From assembly GCF_000172155.1 (NCBI RefSeq), contig NZ_ABIZ01000001.1, positions 3,009,105 to 3,073,104 on the forward strand: DNA of 64,000 nt, given 5' to 3'. This document shows positions 9,346-18,577 of the stretch, piece by piece (within the stretch, counting starts at the first letter, position 1; the number at the start of each line of letters is the position of its first letter). This DNA comes from Verrucomicrobium spinosum DSM 4136 = JCM 18804. GTDB lineage: Bacteria > Verrucomicrobiota > Verrucomicrobiia > Verrucomicrobiales > Verrucomicrobiaceae. Under the pieces are notes generated by a model that did not search any database, was not told where the DNA came from, and worked only from the letters and a program-made list of their open reading frames with translations. Made by a program: the position numbers and the translations under genes.

Positions 9346-9990
9346 ATGTTGACAGTCGTCCTGACTAGCTACGCTAGGCCAAAAAATGTGCATTTGATCC
9401 ATCGGGTGCTGCAAGCGCAGAGCTTGAAGCCGAAACTGTGTCTTTGGGACAACAATCCTACAACCCATCTAGATGCATTGGGGTGGGATCTCTATGCTGC
9501 TTCCACCGAGAACAGGTTTTGCATTCCGCGGTGGCATATGGCCAAGCTGGCCTCCACGCCCTACGTTGCTGTCATGGATGATGATCTGATTCCCAATGAC
9601 GAGAATTTTCTTGGTGATGTGGTTTCATCCCTATGTGAGCATCCGGAGATTGCGGCTGTAGGCTTGTTCGGTGTTGTCTTGCAGTCCAATGCATCCTATC
9701 GCCATTGTGCCCATATACCCAACCGCAGATTTCAAGGGGATGTGAATGTGAGTTTGCTTAAAGGCAGGTTTGTCGCTTTCAGAGTCGAGAGTATCATGGA
9801 CTTCACTCCGGTTACCTTTGACTGTGAAGACATCGAGGCCTCGGCGTACCTCGGCTCCCTTGGAACCCTGGTGGTTCCCGAGTTGCTGTCCAACCGTACC
9901 CGAGATCTCCCACGACAAGGGGGACTGGAATTTCGGCCGAATCACTATGACAGACGAGAGGCGGCACGCCGCCGATTCTTCAAATGCTGA
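9346..9990 (+). CDS. Small GT-A glycosyltransferase-like protein
   Basis: About 214 residues from the ATG at 9346 (MLTVVLTSYARPKNV). It opens with a GT2-like beta strand, has WDNNP and a YVAVMDDDLIPNDENF motif (DDD metal site), and a later acceptor-side FDCEDIEASAYLG segment. The protein therefore looks like a compact GT-A glycosyltransferase. Donor and acceptor are unknown. It follows the pyruvyl transferase by about 120 bp in the same direction and probably belongs to the same surface-glycan pathway. An in-frame upstream start at 9187 overlaps the previous gene and is less likely. Confidence 0.7.
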   Translation: MLTVVLTSYARPKNVHLIHRVLQAQSLKPKLCLWDNNPTTHLDALGWDLYAASTENRFCIPRWHMAKLASTPYVAVMDDDLIPNDENFLGDVVSSLCEHPEIAAVGLFGVVLQSNASYRHCAHIPNRRFQGDVNVSLLKGRFVAFRVESIMDFTPVTFDCEDIEASAYLGSLGTLVVPELLSNRTRDLPRQGGLEFRPNHYDRREAARRRFFKC

Positions 9991-10039
9991 AACACTGTGC
10001 CTCGGAAAGCAATGGCTTCTTCCATCAAAGTGAATTGAG

Positions 10040-11129
10040 TTACTCTTGGGAAGGTTTGCGTTGAAAGACTGTCATGCCCTGGGGCGTGTGGGTGATTTTG
10101 CACGCAACGCGAAACTGATCAACAAGCTCAGTTTCCAGGTTCTGGTTGCGGGGTGGTTGATCCGAGGTGCCATGAACAAACAACCACCCTCCAGAAGCGA
10201 TGATGCTACGCAAATCCTTTAGTGGATCTGGGGTGGTTGTGCCAAATGCAATGCCTACATCTACGGTGTTTTGTTCGAAGACCGGTAGTCGAGCGTCTGA
10301 GGCCAACTTTATGCTCTGAGAGGCGTAACGAGAACTGCTCTTGAAAATGGCAGTCAGGAAATCGCAGACCTCTGGACTTCCGATGATGAGGATTCGACTG
10401 CGTGGCCTGATGACAGAGAGGATGGCGGTGGCTTCGTCGTCGTGAACAAGATCGCTACCTTGGGGGTGGCTCCAAGTCCGACGCCCACGCATTCCTCCAA
10501 TGTTATCGCTGGAGAAGTGTCTTTGAAGAGCAAGCCATCTTTCGGGTGCGTAGGTAGGGATCTCAGACTGCAATTTCCCCAAGGTTTGGTCACTGAACAT
10601 CGTTCGGAAGGGCTTTTTACCGAGTTCCTTGAGAATTCTGGGGGGCGCACCAACGGCGAATCATCAGAGCATGGTTAAAGTGGGTTTTGACACAACGGAC
10701 CAACCCTGGGGAACCGGTCTCCAGGGTTGGCCTGACATGATTTCCACCTAGAAAGAACATTCCCCAACCATCGGGTAAGTTGTCGATCAAGGAGTCGATC
10801 CTACTTGTGAAATCTTTAGTAAACATCACATCGTCCTCTAAGAGAAGCAGTACATCGTCATCAGACTGGAGAAACCTTCGGATCGCTATCCTTTTGGATA
10901 GTCCCACAGCGTAAGCCCTCTTCCCAATGTTCCACTTGCGACATTTCATTTCTGAGACGCATTCCCCATCGGCGGCGTCGATAAACTGGATGATCGTGGT
11001 GAGAGCATGGGGGGCGGTTTGCAGGAGGACAAAACGACGATCATGTCGACGAGGCAAATTCATGCAGATGCAGCTTGTTTGCAGCGTCCACTTCTGGCCT
11101 GGTTGTTTCATTGTAGGTAAGAGGGACAT
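10040..11129 (-). pseudogene. GT25-like glycosyltransferase, split by a 1-base frameshift
   Basis: Two overlapping minus-strand reading frames together make one protein. The first (from about 11129 to 10617) has GT25 features: CICMNLPRRHDRR at the N-terminus, LLLLEDDVMFTKDF (acidic metal site), GMFFLGGNH and HALMIRR. It then runs out of frame in a run of six C on the coding strand (10640-10645). Removing one C reads straight through as IRRWCAPRILKELGKKPF into the second frame (to 10040). That frame continues with YAPERWLALQRH and a Rossmann-like C-terminal region (RILIIGSPEV). The repaired protein would be about 362 residues. It is either a pseudogene, a phase-variable homopolymer or a sequencing error. 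Confidence 0.65.
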
Positions 11130-11314
11130 TGGCTCACGTGTCAGCAATGATCAATCGTGATACGGTTCTTACAAAATTTTTTCATCCCACGATGTAGGTT
11201 GATTTTTACTGTAACGTTTTTATTATTGTCTCGACAAAGTTTGCGCGGCAATCCTTAGTGTTGGCAATAATTTCAGGATAACGGGGCTTTTACCAGGTTC
11301 CCCCACGATATCCC

Positions 11315-14300
11315 GTGAGTTTTGATTCGCTTTCCCCCATGAAAAAGGCGTCTTCCTCCAGCAACGTACCAAATCCATCGGGCAACATTGAGCCAACGCC
11401 CACGCCGACGTTTGTACCCGTTACTCCGACTCCGACGTTCGCACCAGTCACGCCAACGCCAACGTTTGCGCCTGTAACGCCGACCTTTGTACCGGTGACG
11501 CCCACGCCAACACCAACGTTTGCGCCCGTCACGCCGACGTTTGTACCGGTGACGCCCACGCCCACGCCGACGTTTGCACCGGTCACGCCAACGTTTGTGC
11601 CCGTCACTCCGACGCCGACGCCAACGCCTACTCCGACACCGAGCAGCTCGTCCAGCTCTGGCAGCAGTGGTTCCAGCTCGGGAAGCGGAAGCAGCTCTGG
11701 CTCCGACAGCTCTTCTTCGTCCAGTTCCAGTAGCTCCTCTTCTTCATCTTCCTCCAGCTCCAGTTCGAGCAGCAGTAGTAGCAGCAGTTCCTCTTCAACC
11801 TCCAGCTCCAGTTCTTCCAATAGCAGCAGCTCGAGCAGCAGTGAGGGGCCATGTGACAATCCTTCCTCCTTCCAGGACTTCTCCGAGGCATCCGGGCCGC
11901 AGTATCGCAAGGTGGCGCTGAACGGCTTGCCTCTTTCGGACTCAAAACCTCAGGCGGCGGATGAGTCGGACGAGGACTCGGAGGAGACCTATGTCGATGC
12001 TCTTACGTTGTCCCTCAGGCATGACACCAGCGACATCTATGTGCCTCTGCCTGGGGGCGAGCTTGCTCTCGCAGTGAAACGCAGCGTATCCGAGGAGCAG
12101 TGGAGCACTCATCCGGGATTGAAGCCCAGTCAGCAGGTTGACCAGCCTTTCGGCCCTTGTTGGACATCTGGTCTGGCAGCGCATGTCAAATTCACCTGGA
12201 AAGACGCCGATGCTCCTTCGGGCCATCAGTGTGAGGTGGAGCGCCCCGATCCTGATTACACCTTTGTGGTGGACGAGAACGGTGCCTCCCATCGGTTCGT
12301 CCTTATTTGGAACAAGTCCGGTGGGGGAGCCTCCCCCTATTTCATGCCGATTGCTTCCAATCGGTCTGAGAAGGACTCCTTTCTCATGCGCCTTGAGGTG
12401 GTCAATCCCGGCGACCCTCGCTCGCAGTGGCGCTTTCTGTTCACTCGCAAGTTTGGCACCAAGCTTGAGTTCGAGACCGCCGGCCTGCTTCAGAGCTACC
12501 AGCTCAATCCAGGGGCGTCGCCGCCCAAGATGCAGTATTATTCCTACTGCCGCCTCAAAAAGGCCACGGATCGCATGGGGAATGAGATTAACTTCTCTTT
12601 CAGTGGTACGGGCACCTTGATCCCGCAGACCATTGCGTGTGGAAGCCGCAGTATCGCGGTCGAGCGAACCGGCCAGCTTATCACAGCCGTCACTGACCCC
12701 CGCGGCAATCGTACGACTTATCGCTACGGAACCGTCACGTTCGGAGGCAATACCTTCCAGCGGCTGATCGAGGTCGGTCGGCCAGAGGGCATTCGTATTC
12801 GCTATGGCTATGCGGGTGCCACTGAGTCGGACAATACGCCTCAGGCTCCGCCTTCCCCTGGGCAGCCGTCGCCTCCGCCCCAGTACTTCTACCACTACAA
12901 TGTCTCGGCGATCACGGACCCTCTGGGGCGGTCCCATCGGTTCCTGTATGCGTTTGACCATTCCAAAGAGACCTACTCTACGGCATCTGGCACTCCTACG
13001 TGGTACTTGCAGCCTGGTCTTCCCAGGGTAGTCCAGCGCGTGACGCTGCCAGACAACAACTTCAGCATCTTCTCCCAAGCCGCGGCGCCTCTGCGCATCC
13101 AGTTTGAGGCTGATCCGAGTGAGCCGGACGGGTTTCGTAGCTACCTCACAGGCGATCGCGTGAATACGGTCACCGATGCCTTGGGCAAGGGCAGGGTTTA
13201 CACATTCTCCCAGCCGGAGTTTATCGACGCCAAGGAGTTTGAGGATCTCTTCTTTGACACAGGCAGCCCGCGCAAACGCTTTTTCCTCATTCTCTGGACG
13301 CGCCTTGCGCTCAAGCATCCGACCAATGTCACTGAGGTGTTCCGGTTCAATCCGGAGGCCAACATGGCCTTGTCCAGGATTGACGATTACAGCGGCAACA
13401 CGACGACGTTTGCTCACGAGGACTCGTGGTCGGTGGACGACGTCTTCCCCTGGCTTCCTGCTGCGCTGAAGAACAGTCCCATTTTTGTCACTCGCTATTC
13501 CGATCCCACCAGTCAGACAAACGCACTCGGTAAGACTAAAACTTTTGAGTACCTCTCGGAAGACCCGACTCTCCCAGGTGCCCGGGTGATGACGCTCATC
13601 ATCGATGAGGAGGGGAGGCGTACGGAGTACGATGTCGATAGCACACGAGGGCTTCGTCATTCAGAGAAAGTACGAACCGCCGGCGGTTCGCTGGTTCGGC
13701 AGACCGACTATGAGTACGGCAACGGGAGCTTCCCTTCCTTCCTCACGAAGACCACGGTGCAAAATGGGGTGAGTGCCGGCAACGACCTCGTCACCACCTA
13801 CACCGCCGATGCCTACGGCTACAAGGCCACGGAAAATGTCGGCGGCCTCATGCCTCGCTCCTTTGATCACGACTCCAATGGCAACCAGACAAGGATGACA
13901 GACGGCCGCGGACTGGAGACGGAGTTCGTCTATGACGACGCCAATCGCCTCATTCAGACGGATTTTGAAGACGGTTCCTCCCGCTACATGGGCTACGACA
14001 CGGCGGGGAACAAGATCCAGGAGGAGGACGAAAACGGCCACATGACGTGGCACACCTACGACCGGCTCAATCGCCTTCTCTCCAGTACACGGGACATGGA
14101 TGACGGTCCACCGCTGGTCACATCAAACACGTACAATGCGTTGGGCTCGCGGCTTACAACGACGGACCCCCGGAACAACGTCACGACCTTTGAGTATGAC
14201 GACATCCAACGCCTCACCAGTACGACGGATCCGCTGAACCACACCACCAGCCGTTTCTATGGGGCCAACAGCGGGTCCAGCGCCTTCGACGTCTCCGGAT

Positions 14301-17300
14301 TCAAACCCGTCCGCATCCGTGATCCCCGGGGATACGACACGCATTTCACCTACGACGCTCTCTATCGCACCACCGAACAGGCCACGGAATACGGCAGCGG
14401 TACCGCTACCACGGAGACCGACTATGACGACGTCGGCAACCCTGTCTCGGTCACGGATCCACTTGGACACACGACCGCTACGGAGTTTGACGCCCTGAAC
14501 CGGCCGGTTCGTGTCACCTTTGCTGACACCACTTTCACAGAGAAAACCTACACACCGGCAGGGCTGGAGCGGACCCTGACCGATGAGATGGGACGGGTGA
14601 CCACGCATCACTACGATGACGCTGGCCGTCGCATCCGCACGGTCTTCCCCAATCCGGGTGGCGGAGCCCCGGAAGTGCTCATGGACTATGACGACGCAGG
14701 CAATCTGGTGTCTCAAACCGATCCCAACCTGCACGTCACCACTTTCACCTACGACGACAGGAATCGGAAGACTGAGGAAGAGCTGGCCGCCATCTCGCGG
14801 CTCATCGTCACCGCGTATGACTTCGTGGGCAACGTGACCTCGGTGACGGACGCCAATGGCAACACCACCACGACCGACTACGATGCTGCGAACCGACCCG
14901 TGCTGGTGACCGCAGCCGACGGTGCGACCACGGAGACCTCCTACGACGCCAAAGGCAACGTTCTCACTGTCACTGATCCGCTCGGCAATGTCACGATCAA
15001 TACCTACGACGACCTCAATCGCCTCCTGAGCACCACCACCACGCCCTCGGTTGGCGATGACATCGTCGTGAGCTACGCCTACGACCAGGTCGGCAATCGC
15101 ACCCGCCAGACAGACGGGCGTGATTGCATCGTGCGCTTCACCTACGATGGGCTCAACCGGCTCCTCACCACCGTGCACGATGCTGACACTGCCCTGGTGG
15201 CCACGGAAACCAACGGGTACAATGACCTCAACAAGGTCAGTTATGAAGATGCCGAAGGCCGGGTGATTGAGTACGACTACGACGTGCGCAACCGCCTCAC
15301 TGGCGAAACCGTCCCGAGCCGTCCCCAGGACAACCGCACCCGCACCTACGACGATGTGGGCAATCTCCTCTCCGTCACCCACGCTGGGGATACGTGGCGG
15401 GATACCGCTCAGACTTACGATGAACTGAACCGCGTTGTGAGTGAGACGAGTTCAGGGCTTACCCATAGTCACACGTACGACAAGGCCTACAACCGGCTTA
15501 CCACCACCTACGGCAAGACTGGCCGAGTTCTCACCCGTACTTATGATGCTGGCAATCGTCTCCTCACTCAGGAGGATGTGCTCAGCGGTGAGCCCACGCG
15601 CCTCACCAGCTTTGCGTACGATCCCCAGGGCAACCTTTTGGTGAAAACCCTCACTGATAGCAGCACGGAGAATCGCACCTTCGACGTGCGCAACCGCGTT
15701 GTGGAGTTGCATGTGAAAGAGCCCGATGACATCACCACCCGGCTGCTCCAGACCTATGAGTACGATCTAGCGGGCAATCTCACCGCCCTGGAAGAAATTG
15801 GTGGCGTGGGCGGCCTGCCCACACGCGTGCTCACTTGTGCTTACGACGGCACCCATCGTCTCATTGTTGAGGCCGACCAGCGGGGTGTGGATCCCGCTAT
15901 CGTCACCAACTATACCTACGACAAGGCGGACAACCGCATCTCGCGCGAGGTCTTCGGCGGTCCTGATGCTGGCACCACCACCTATGCCATTGGCAATGGA
16001 GGCAACGGCACCGGAGCCAACCAGATCGCCAGCCTCACCCGGCCGGACACCAGTGTGGTAGCATTCACCTATGATCTGACCGGGACTCGCATCAGCCGCG
16101 CTGACGACACGCGCACCGATGCGTACACTTATGACGTATGGACGCGACTTCTCACGCTGGACCTGCAAACACCGGCGACTCCGGGCGACCGCGGACTCTA
16201 TGAATACAGCTATGATGCACGGACCCGGCGGGTGTCTCGCGAGGAATTGAGCATCCCTACTGTGCTCAGCTTCCAGGGCGGGGTGAGCATCCAGGAATAT
16301 CCAGCCAGTCCCGGTACCAGTGCGGGCAGTTTGCCTGCGCCGACCGTGGAATATGTCCGCGGTCCCGATCAAGGAGGTGGAGTCGGGGGAGTCCTCTACA
16401 GTGTACGCAGTGGAGTTGCCAGCCTCGCCCACAGTAGTGCACGGGGGGATATCATCGCCAAAGTCGACGAGAGCACCGGTGCCATGACCTGGCAGGCCCA
16501 TTATGAAGCATTTGGGCGTCGTCCTGAGGAGGTGGGTGCCAACGAAGACCGCCAGAGAGCGAATAGCAAGGATGAAGATCCCACGGGGCTGCTCAACGAA
16601 GGATTCCGCTATCGGGATCTGGAGACTGGAACCTTCATCACGCGAGATCCTGCCGGTTTTATGGATGGGGCGAATTTGTATACCTATGTAGGGCAAAATC
16701 CGTGGACAAGTTTTGACCCGATTGGTTTGGCAGAAGAATCCATCAACTTAAAGGATGCGTTGAGTAGTGGTGATGTTAGTATGAAGGAAATGCATCGGTT
16801 GCGTTTAACCGATCAAGAGACAACCCAAGTCTTCAAGCAATCGGGCGAGCAACCACGGTGGACATCCGAAAAAGTCAAAAGTGAAGTTGGCTTCGAGCCT
16901 GACGGTTTTGCGAATAGCTACAATATGTTCACTGAAGCGGGGAGATTGCGTCGAGCCAACCCAGGCAAAACGGATGATGAAATTGCTGTGATTGAGTCTG
17001 CGCGACGAAATCAGGCCCAGGCAAAATGGCTGTTGTGGAAAGAAGTGGGATCAAAAACGGACAAAGATCGGTTTAGAATCCTGGATGCTCTGCATGATCT
17101 AGCTTCAGTGGCGACGCTTCCCCTAATGGTTCCAAGCGCCGCAGGGACTCCATGGGTCGGGACCAAGCTAGCTACACAAGTGGGAAGGGGGGCACCGCTG
17201 GTGTCAGTTGCAACTGAAGGTCAAATGATTATCTCAAACAATGCTACTCTAAGCAAGCTGATGAATTATCATAAACAGGGCAAAACAGTGACGATAATGG

Positions 17301-17542
17301 TAAATGGTCGCCCCGTCCAAGTTCAGCCAGGTCTCCCCTTTGCCGGGTTTAGCAACACGCGAACTGGTGGGTGGACCTTGGGGGATGAGGCGTTTTCAAG
17401 CGTCACTGAACTAAAGGCATCAATGCTGCATGAGCTTCATCGCGTTCGTACTTCACAGATTCCCCTGCGAGGAGTGGATTCTGAACGTGCGGCAGCCGAG
17501 ACGAGCGCCGCATTCCAGTTCTCAAAAAAATCTTCTCAATGA
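11315..17542 (+). CDS. RHS/YD-repeat polymorphic toxin
   Basis: A 2,075-residue RHS protein. In order it has a Pro-Thr repeat region (about 27-109), a nearly pure serine tract (110-176), an N-terminal globular part, then dozens of YD repeats (patterns such as YDDLNRLLST and TDPLGHTT). The RHS-associated core, GFRYRDLETGTFITRDPAG to FDPIGL, ends at about residue 1805. The last 270 residues (16730-17542) form a distinct C-terminal domain with a more AT-rich composition, as in exchangeable RHS toxin tips. This tip has the motif LHELHRVRTS near its end; no toxin family was recognised. The start is GTG at 11315 or ATG at 11339. An upstream in-frame TAA at 11279 rules out a longer N-terminus, and no signal peptide is visible. 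Known RHS shells encapsulate and deliver the tip to neighbouring cells. Confidence 0.9.
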   Translation: MSFDSLSPMKKASSSSNVPNPSGNIEPTPTPTFVPVTPTPTFAPVTPTPTFAPVTPTFVPVTPTPTPTFAPVTPTFVPVTPTPTPTFAPVTPTFVPVTPTPTPTPTPTPSSSSSSGSSGSSSGSGSSSGSDSSSSSSSSSSSSSSSSSSSSSSSSSSSSSSTSSSSSSNSSSSSSSEGPCDNPSSFQDFSEASGPQYRKVALNGLPLSDSKPQAADESDEDSEETYVDALTLSLRHDTSDIYVPLPGGELALAVKRSVSEEQWSTHPGLKPSQQVDQPFGPCWTSGLAAHVKFTWKDADAPSGHQCEVERPDPDYTFVVDENGASHRFVLIWNKSGGGASPYFMPIASNRSEKDSFLMRLEVVNPGDPRSQWRFLFTRKFGTKLEFETAGLLQSYQLNPGASPPKMQYYSYCRLKKATDRMGNEINFSFSGTGTLIPQTIACGSRSIAVERTGQLITAVTDPRGNRTTYRYGTVTFGGNTFQRLIEVGRPEGIRIRYGYAGATESDNTPQAPPSPGQPSPPPQYFYHYNVSAITDPLGRSHRFLYAFDHSKETYSTASGTPTWYLQPGLPRVVQRVTLPDNNFSIFSQAAAPLRIQFEADPSEPDGFRSYLTGDRVNTVTDALGKGRVYTFSQPEFIDAKEFEDLFFDTGSPRKRFFLILWTRLALKHPTNVTEVFRFNPEANMALSRIDDYSGNTTTFAHEDSWSVDDVFPWLPAALKNSPIFVTRYSDPTSQTNALGKTKTFEYLSEDPTLPGARVMTLIIDEEGRRTEYDVDSTRGLRHSEKVRTAGGSLVRQTDYEYGNGSFPSFLTKTTVQNGVSAGNDLVTTYTADAYGYKATENVGGLMPRSFDHDSNGNQTRMTDGRGLETEFVYDDANRLIQTDFEDGSSRYMGYDTAGNKIQEEDENGHMTWHTYDRLNRLLSSTRDMDDGPPLVTSNTYNALGSRLTTTDPRNNVTTFEYDDIQRLTSTTDPLNHTTSRFYGANSGSSAFDVSGFKPVRIRDPRGYDTHFTYDALYRTTEQATEYGSGTATTETDYDDVGNPVSVTDPLGHTTATEFDALNRPVRVTFADTTFTEKTYTPAGLERTLTDEMGRVTTHHYDDAGRRIRTVFPNPGGGAPEVLMDYDDAGNLVSQTDPNLHVTTFTYDDRNRKTEEELAAISRLIVTAYDFVGNVTSVTDANGNTTTTDYDAANRPVLVTAADGATTETSYDAKGNVLTVTDPLGNVTINTYDDLNRLLSTTTTPSVGDDIVVSYAYDQVGNRTRQTDGRDCIVRFTYDGLNRLLTTVHDADTALVATETNGYNDLNKVSYEDAEGRVIEYDYDVRNRLTGETVPSRPQDNRTRTYDDVGNLLSVTHAGDTWRDTAQTYDELNRVVSETSSGLTHSHTYDKAYNRLTTTYGKTGRVLTRTYDAGNRLLTQEDVLSGEPTRLTSFAYDPQGNLLVKTLTDSSTENRTFDVRNRVVELHVKEPDDITTRLLQTYEYDLAGNLTALEEIGGVGGLPTRVLTCAYDGTHRLIVEADQRGVDPAIVTNYTYDKADNRISREVFGGPDAGTTTYAIGNGGNGTGANQIASLTRPDTSVVAFTYDLTGTRISRADDTRTDAYTYDVWTRLLTLDLQTPATPGDRGLYEYSYDARTRRVSREELSIPTVLSFQGGVSIQEYPASPGTSAGSLPAPTVEYVRGPDQGGGVGGVLYSVRSGVASLAHSSARGDIIAKVDESTGAMTWQAHYEAFGRRPEEVGANEDRQRANSKDEDPTGLLNEGFRYRDLETGTFITRDPAGFMDGANLYTYVGQNPWTSFDPIGLAEESINLKDALSSGDVSMKEMHRLRLTDQETTQVFKQSGEQPRWTSEKVKSEVGFEPDGFANSYNMFTEAGRLRRANPGKTDDEIAVIESARRNQAQAKWLLWKEVGSKTDKDRFRILDALHDLASVATLPLMVPSAAGTPWVGTKLATQVGRGAPLVSVATEGQMIISNNATLSKLMNYHKQGKTVTIMVNGRPVQVQPGLPFAGFSNTRTGGWTLGDEAFSSVTELKASMLHELHRVRTSQIPLRGVDSERAAAETSAAFQFSKKSSQ
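11393..11641 (+). repeat. Pro-Thr repeat region of the RHS protein
   Basis: Imperfect DNA repeats encode about eight alternating blocks of the type PTPTFAPVT and PTFVPVT, ending in a pure PT run. This is probably an extended surface linker. Such tracts can expand or contract by recombination. Confidence 0.85.
11642..11842 (+). repeat. Polyserine tract of the RHS protein
   Basis: About 67 codons, nearly all serine with a few Gly, Asp, Asn and Thr, written with mixed AGC, TCC, TCT and TCG codons. The mixture of codons suggests selection for the serine linker rather than simple triplet slippage. Confidence 0.85.
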
Positions 17543-17745
17543 AAGAGAACATTAGAGACGAGTGGACAAGGATTGCGGCACGCCTTGCCGTAAATCCTAA
17601 CGAGCGATTGTTGTGCCCACATTGCCGCCAGCATGTGATTGAGACCAGAGACGTACCCGTTGATGAAGATCGTATAGAGAGGTTTTTGATCTGCCCAGAA
17701 TGTGGAAAAGGGGACGCAATTCTGATTCGTCGGCATCGCAAATAG
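17539..17745 (+). CDS. Small zinc-ribbon protein, candidate RHS immunity partner
   Basis: A 68-residue protein whose ATG overlaps the RHS stop codon (ATGA), so it is translationally coupled to the toxin tip. It contains two CPxC-type knuckles, LLCPHCRQH and LICPECGKG, about 25 residues apart, forming a likely zinc ribbon, and ends with a basic RRHRK. In polymorphic toxin systems the gene directly after the toxin tip usually encodes its cognate immunity protein, which is the basis for this call. A nucleic-acid-binding or accessory role is possible instead. No named immunity family was recognised. Confidence 0.6.
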   Translation: MKENIRDEWTRIAARLAVNPNERLLCPHCRQHVIETRDVPVDEDRIERFLICPECGKGDAILIRRHRK

Positions 17746-17779
17746 CGGCTACCTTCAATGTTTGCTTCAGACATTAACG

Positions 17780-17914
17780 CAATACAAAACGTGACAACCC
17801 ATAGCAGCCTATGTCAACGGACTGCCAAACACCTAAACAAGCTCCTCGAGAGCAGAGGCTTTGTGAGCGTGCTCTCTCATCATCCGAACGCGTCAACACA
17901 CGGTCCCGCCACCA
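17780..17914 (+). repeat. Imperfect direct repeat, upstream copy
   Basis: About 135 bp that aligns with 18271-18402 over most of its length. Shared blocks include TGACAACCC near the start, GCTTTGTG, GTGCTCTCT, ATCCGAAC and CCTGCCACC-like ends. The pair brackets the orphan gene at 17920-18276. Confidence 0.65.
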
Positions 17915-17919
17915 TAATG

Positions 17920-18276
17920 ATGAACCAGCTGTCGCTAAGTGAATATCTACGCCGTCCAATCGAGGACGTGGCGGTTCTCGAACAAGAGCCAGAGTACTTT
18001 GAGAGGGAAGGTCTTCTGATCTTTACTGAGACTTACGATGATCTTGATTGGTACAAGATAGCGATATTTACCGATAGCAAAGGGCAAGCTTTTGGGATCA
18101 AACGCTATCGCAATTGCCCAAGTCCTGGGGTGTTTTTGCTAGCAGAAAAAAATCACTCTATCTCCCTTCATGAGCAGATCGAAGGGGTGTTGCAACTGCT
18201 TGGTTTAAGTGGTGAAAGCGTAGTCTGGGCGCGAGATGATGCTCATTGGCCAACTGATAACTCCGGTAATCAATAA
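17920..18276 (+). CDS. Orphan small protein of unknown family, possible immunity protein
   Basis: A 118-residue protein starting at MNQLSLSEYLRRPIED. A longer in-frame start at 17758 would translate the upstream direct repeat, and the second copy of this gene shares homology only from just before 17920, so the internal start is preferred. The sequence is soluble and acidic, with WYKIAIFTDSKGQAFG and ISLHEQIEGVLQLLGLSG as its most recognisable segments. No family was recognised. Its place downstream of an RHS toxin/immunity pair, between direct repeats, is how displaced immunity cassettes are often arranged. A frameshifted paralogue lies at 27982-28339. Confidence 0.6.
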   Translation: MNQLSLSEYLRRPIEDVAVLEQEPEYFEREGLLIFTETYDDLDWYKIAIFTDSKGQAFGIKRYRNCPSPGVFLLAEKNHSISLHEQIEGVLQLLGLSGESVVWARDDAHWPTDNSGNQ

Positions 18277-18402
18277 AACTTGACAACCCCAAGCAGGCTA
18301 CCTTTACAAGAATAAACGCCAAAACAGATCCTCGTGAGCAGCGGCTTTGTGGACGTGCTCTCTTACCATCCGAACACGTCGACACATGGGTCCTGCCACC
18401 AT
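18271..18402 (+). repeat. Imperfect direct repeat, downstream copy
   Basis: Partner of 17780-17914, beginning at the stop codon of the orphan gene. The duplicated copy at 28 kb also carries the first bases of this repeat after its stop (about 28334-28357), so the repeat travels with the gene. Confidence 0.65.
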
Positions 18403-18577
18403 CCAGCGTTCCCCCACGCAACTATTGGGGCATGGTTAAGCAGGCGTGTTTCAATCTGTCTCTTGCACACGAACCAATTTTTGGCTTCTTCATTTTGACT
18501 CCACAATGGGTTCAGCTTTTGTTCTTGTGCCAATCAACATACTAAGATTTTCTACGGTCAGCAATTGAGCAAACACA
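18403..18577. other. AT-rich intergenic stretch
   Basis: Together with the preceding repeat this forms about 300 bp without a gene. It leads to the glycosyltransferase pair and probably contains their promoter. No convincing motif was found. Confidence 0.3.

Noticed and set aside
12000-13660. Long minus-strand frames across the RHS gene (also 14123-15382 and 15767-16696)
   Set aside because: These are antisense to the clear YD repeats; the repetitive codon pattern keeps the opposite strand free of stops.
17458-17500. HExxH zinc-protease motif in the RHS tip
   Set aside because: The sequence is LHELHRVR, where the second His is one position too early for HExxH, so no protease call is made.
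17758-17919. Long N-terminal extension of the orphan small protein
   Set aside because: The second copy of the gene has no homology in this part and the stretch coincides with the direct repeat; the internal ATG at 17920 is a better start.
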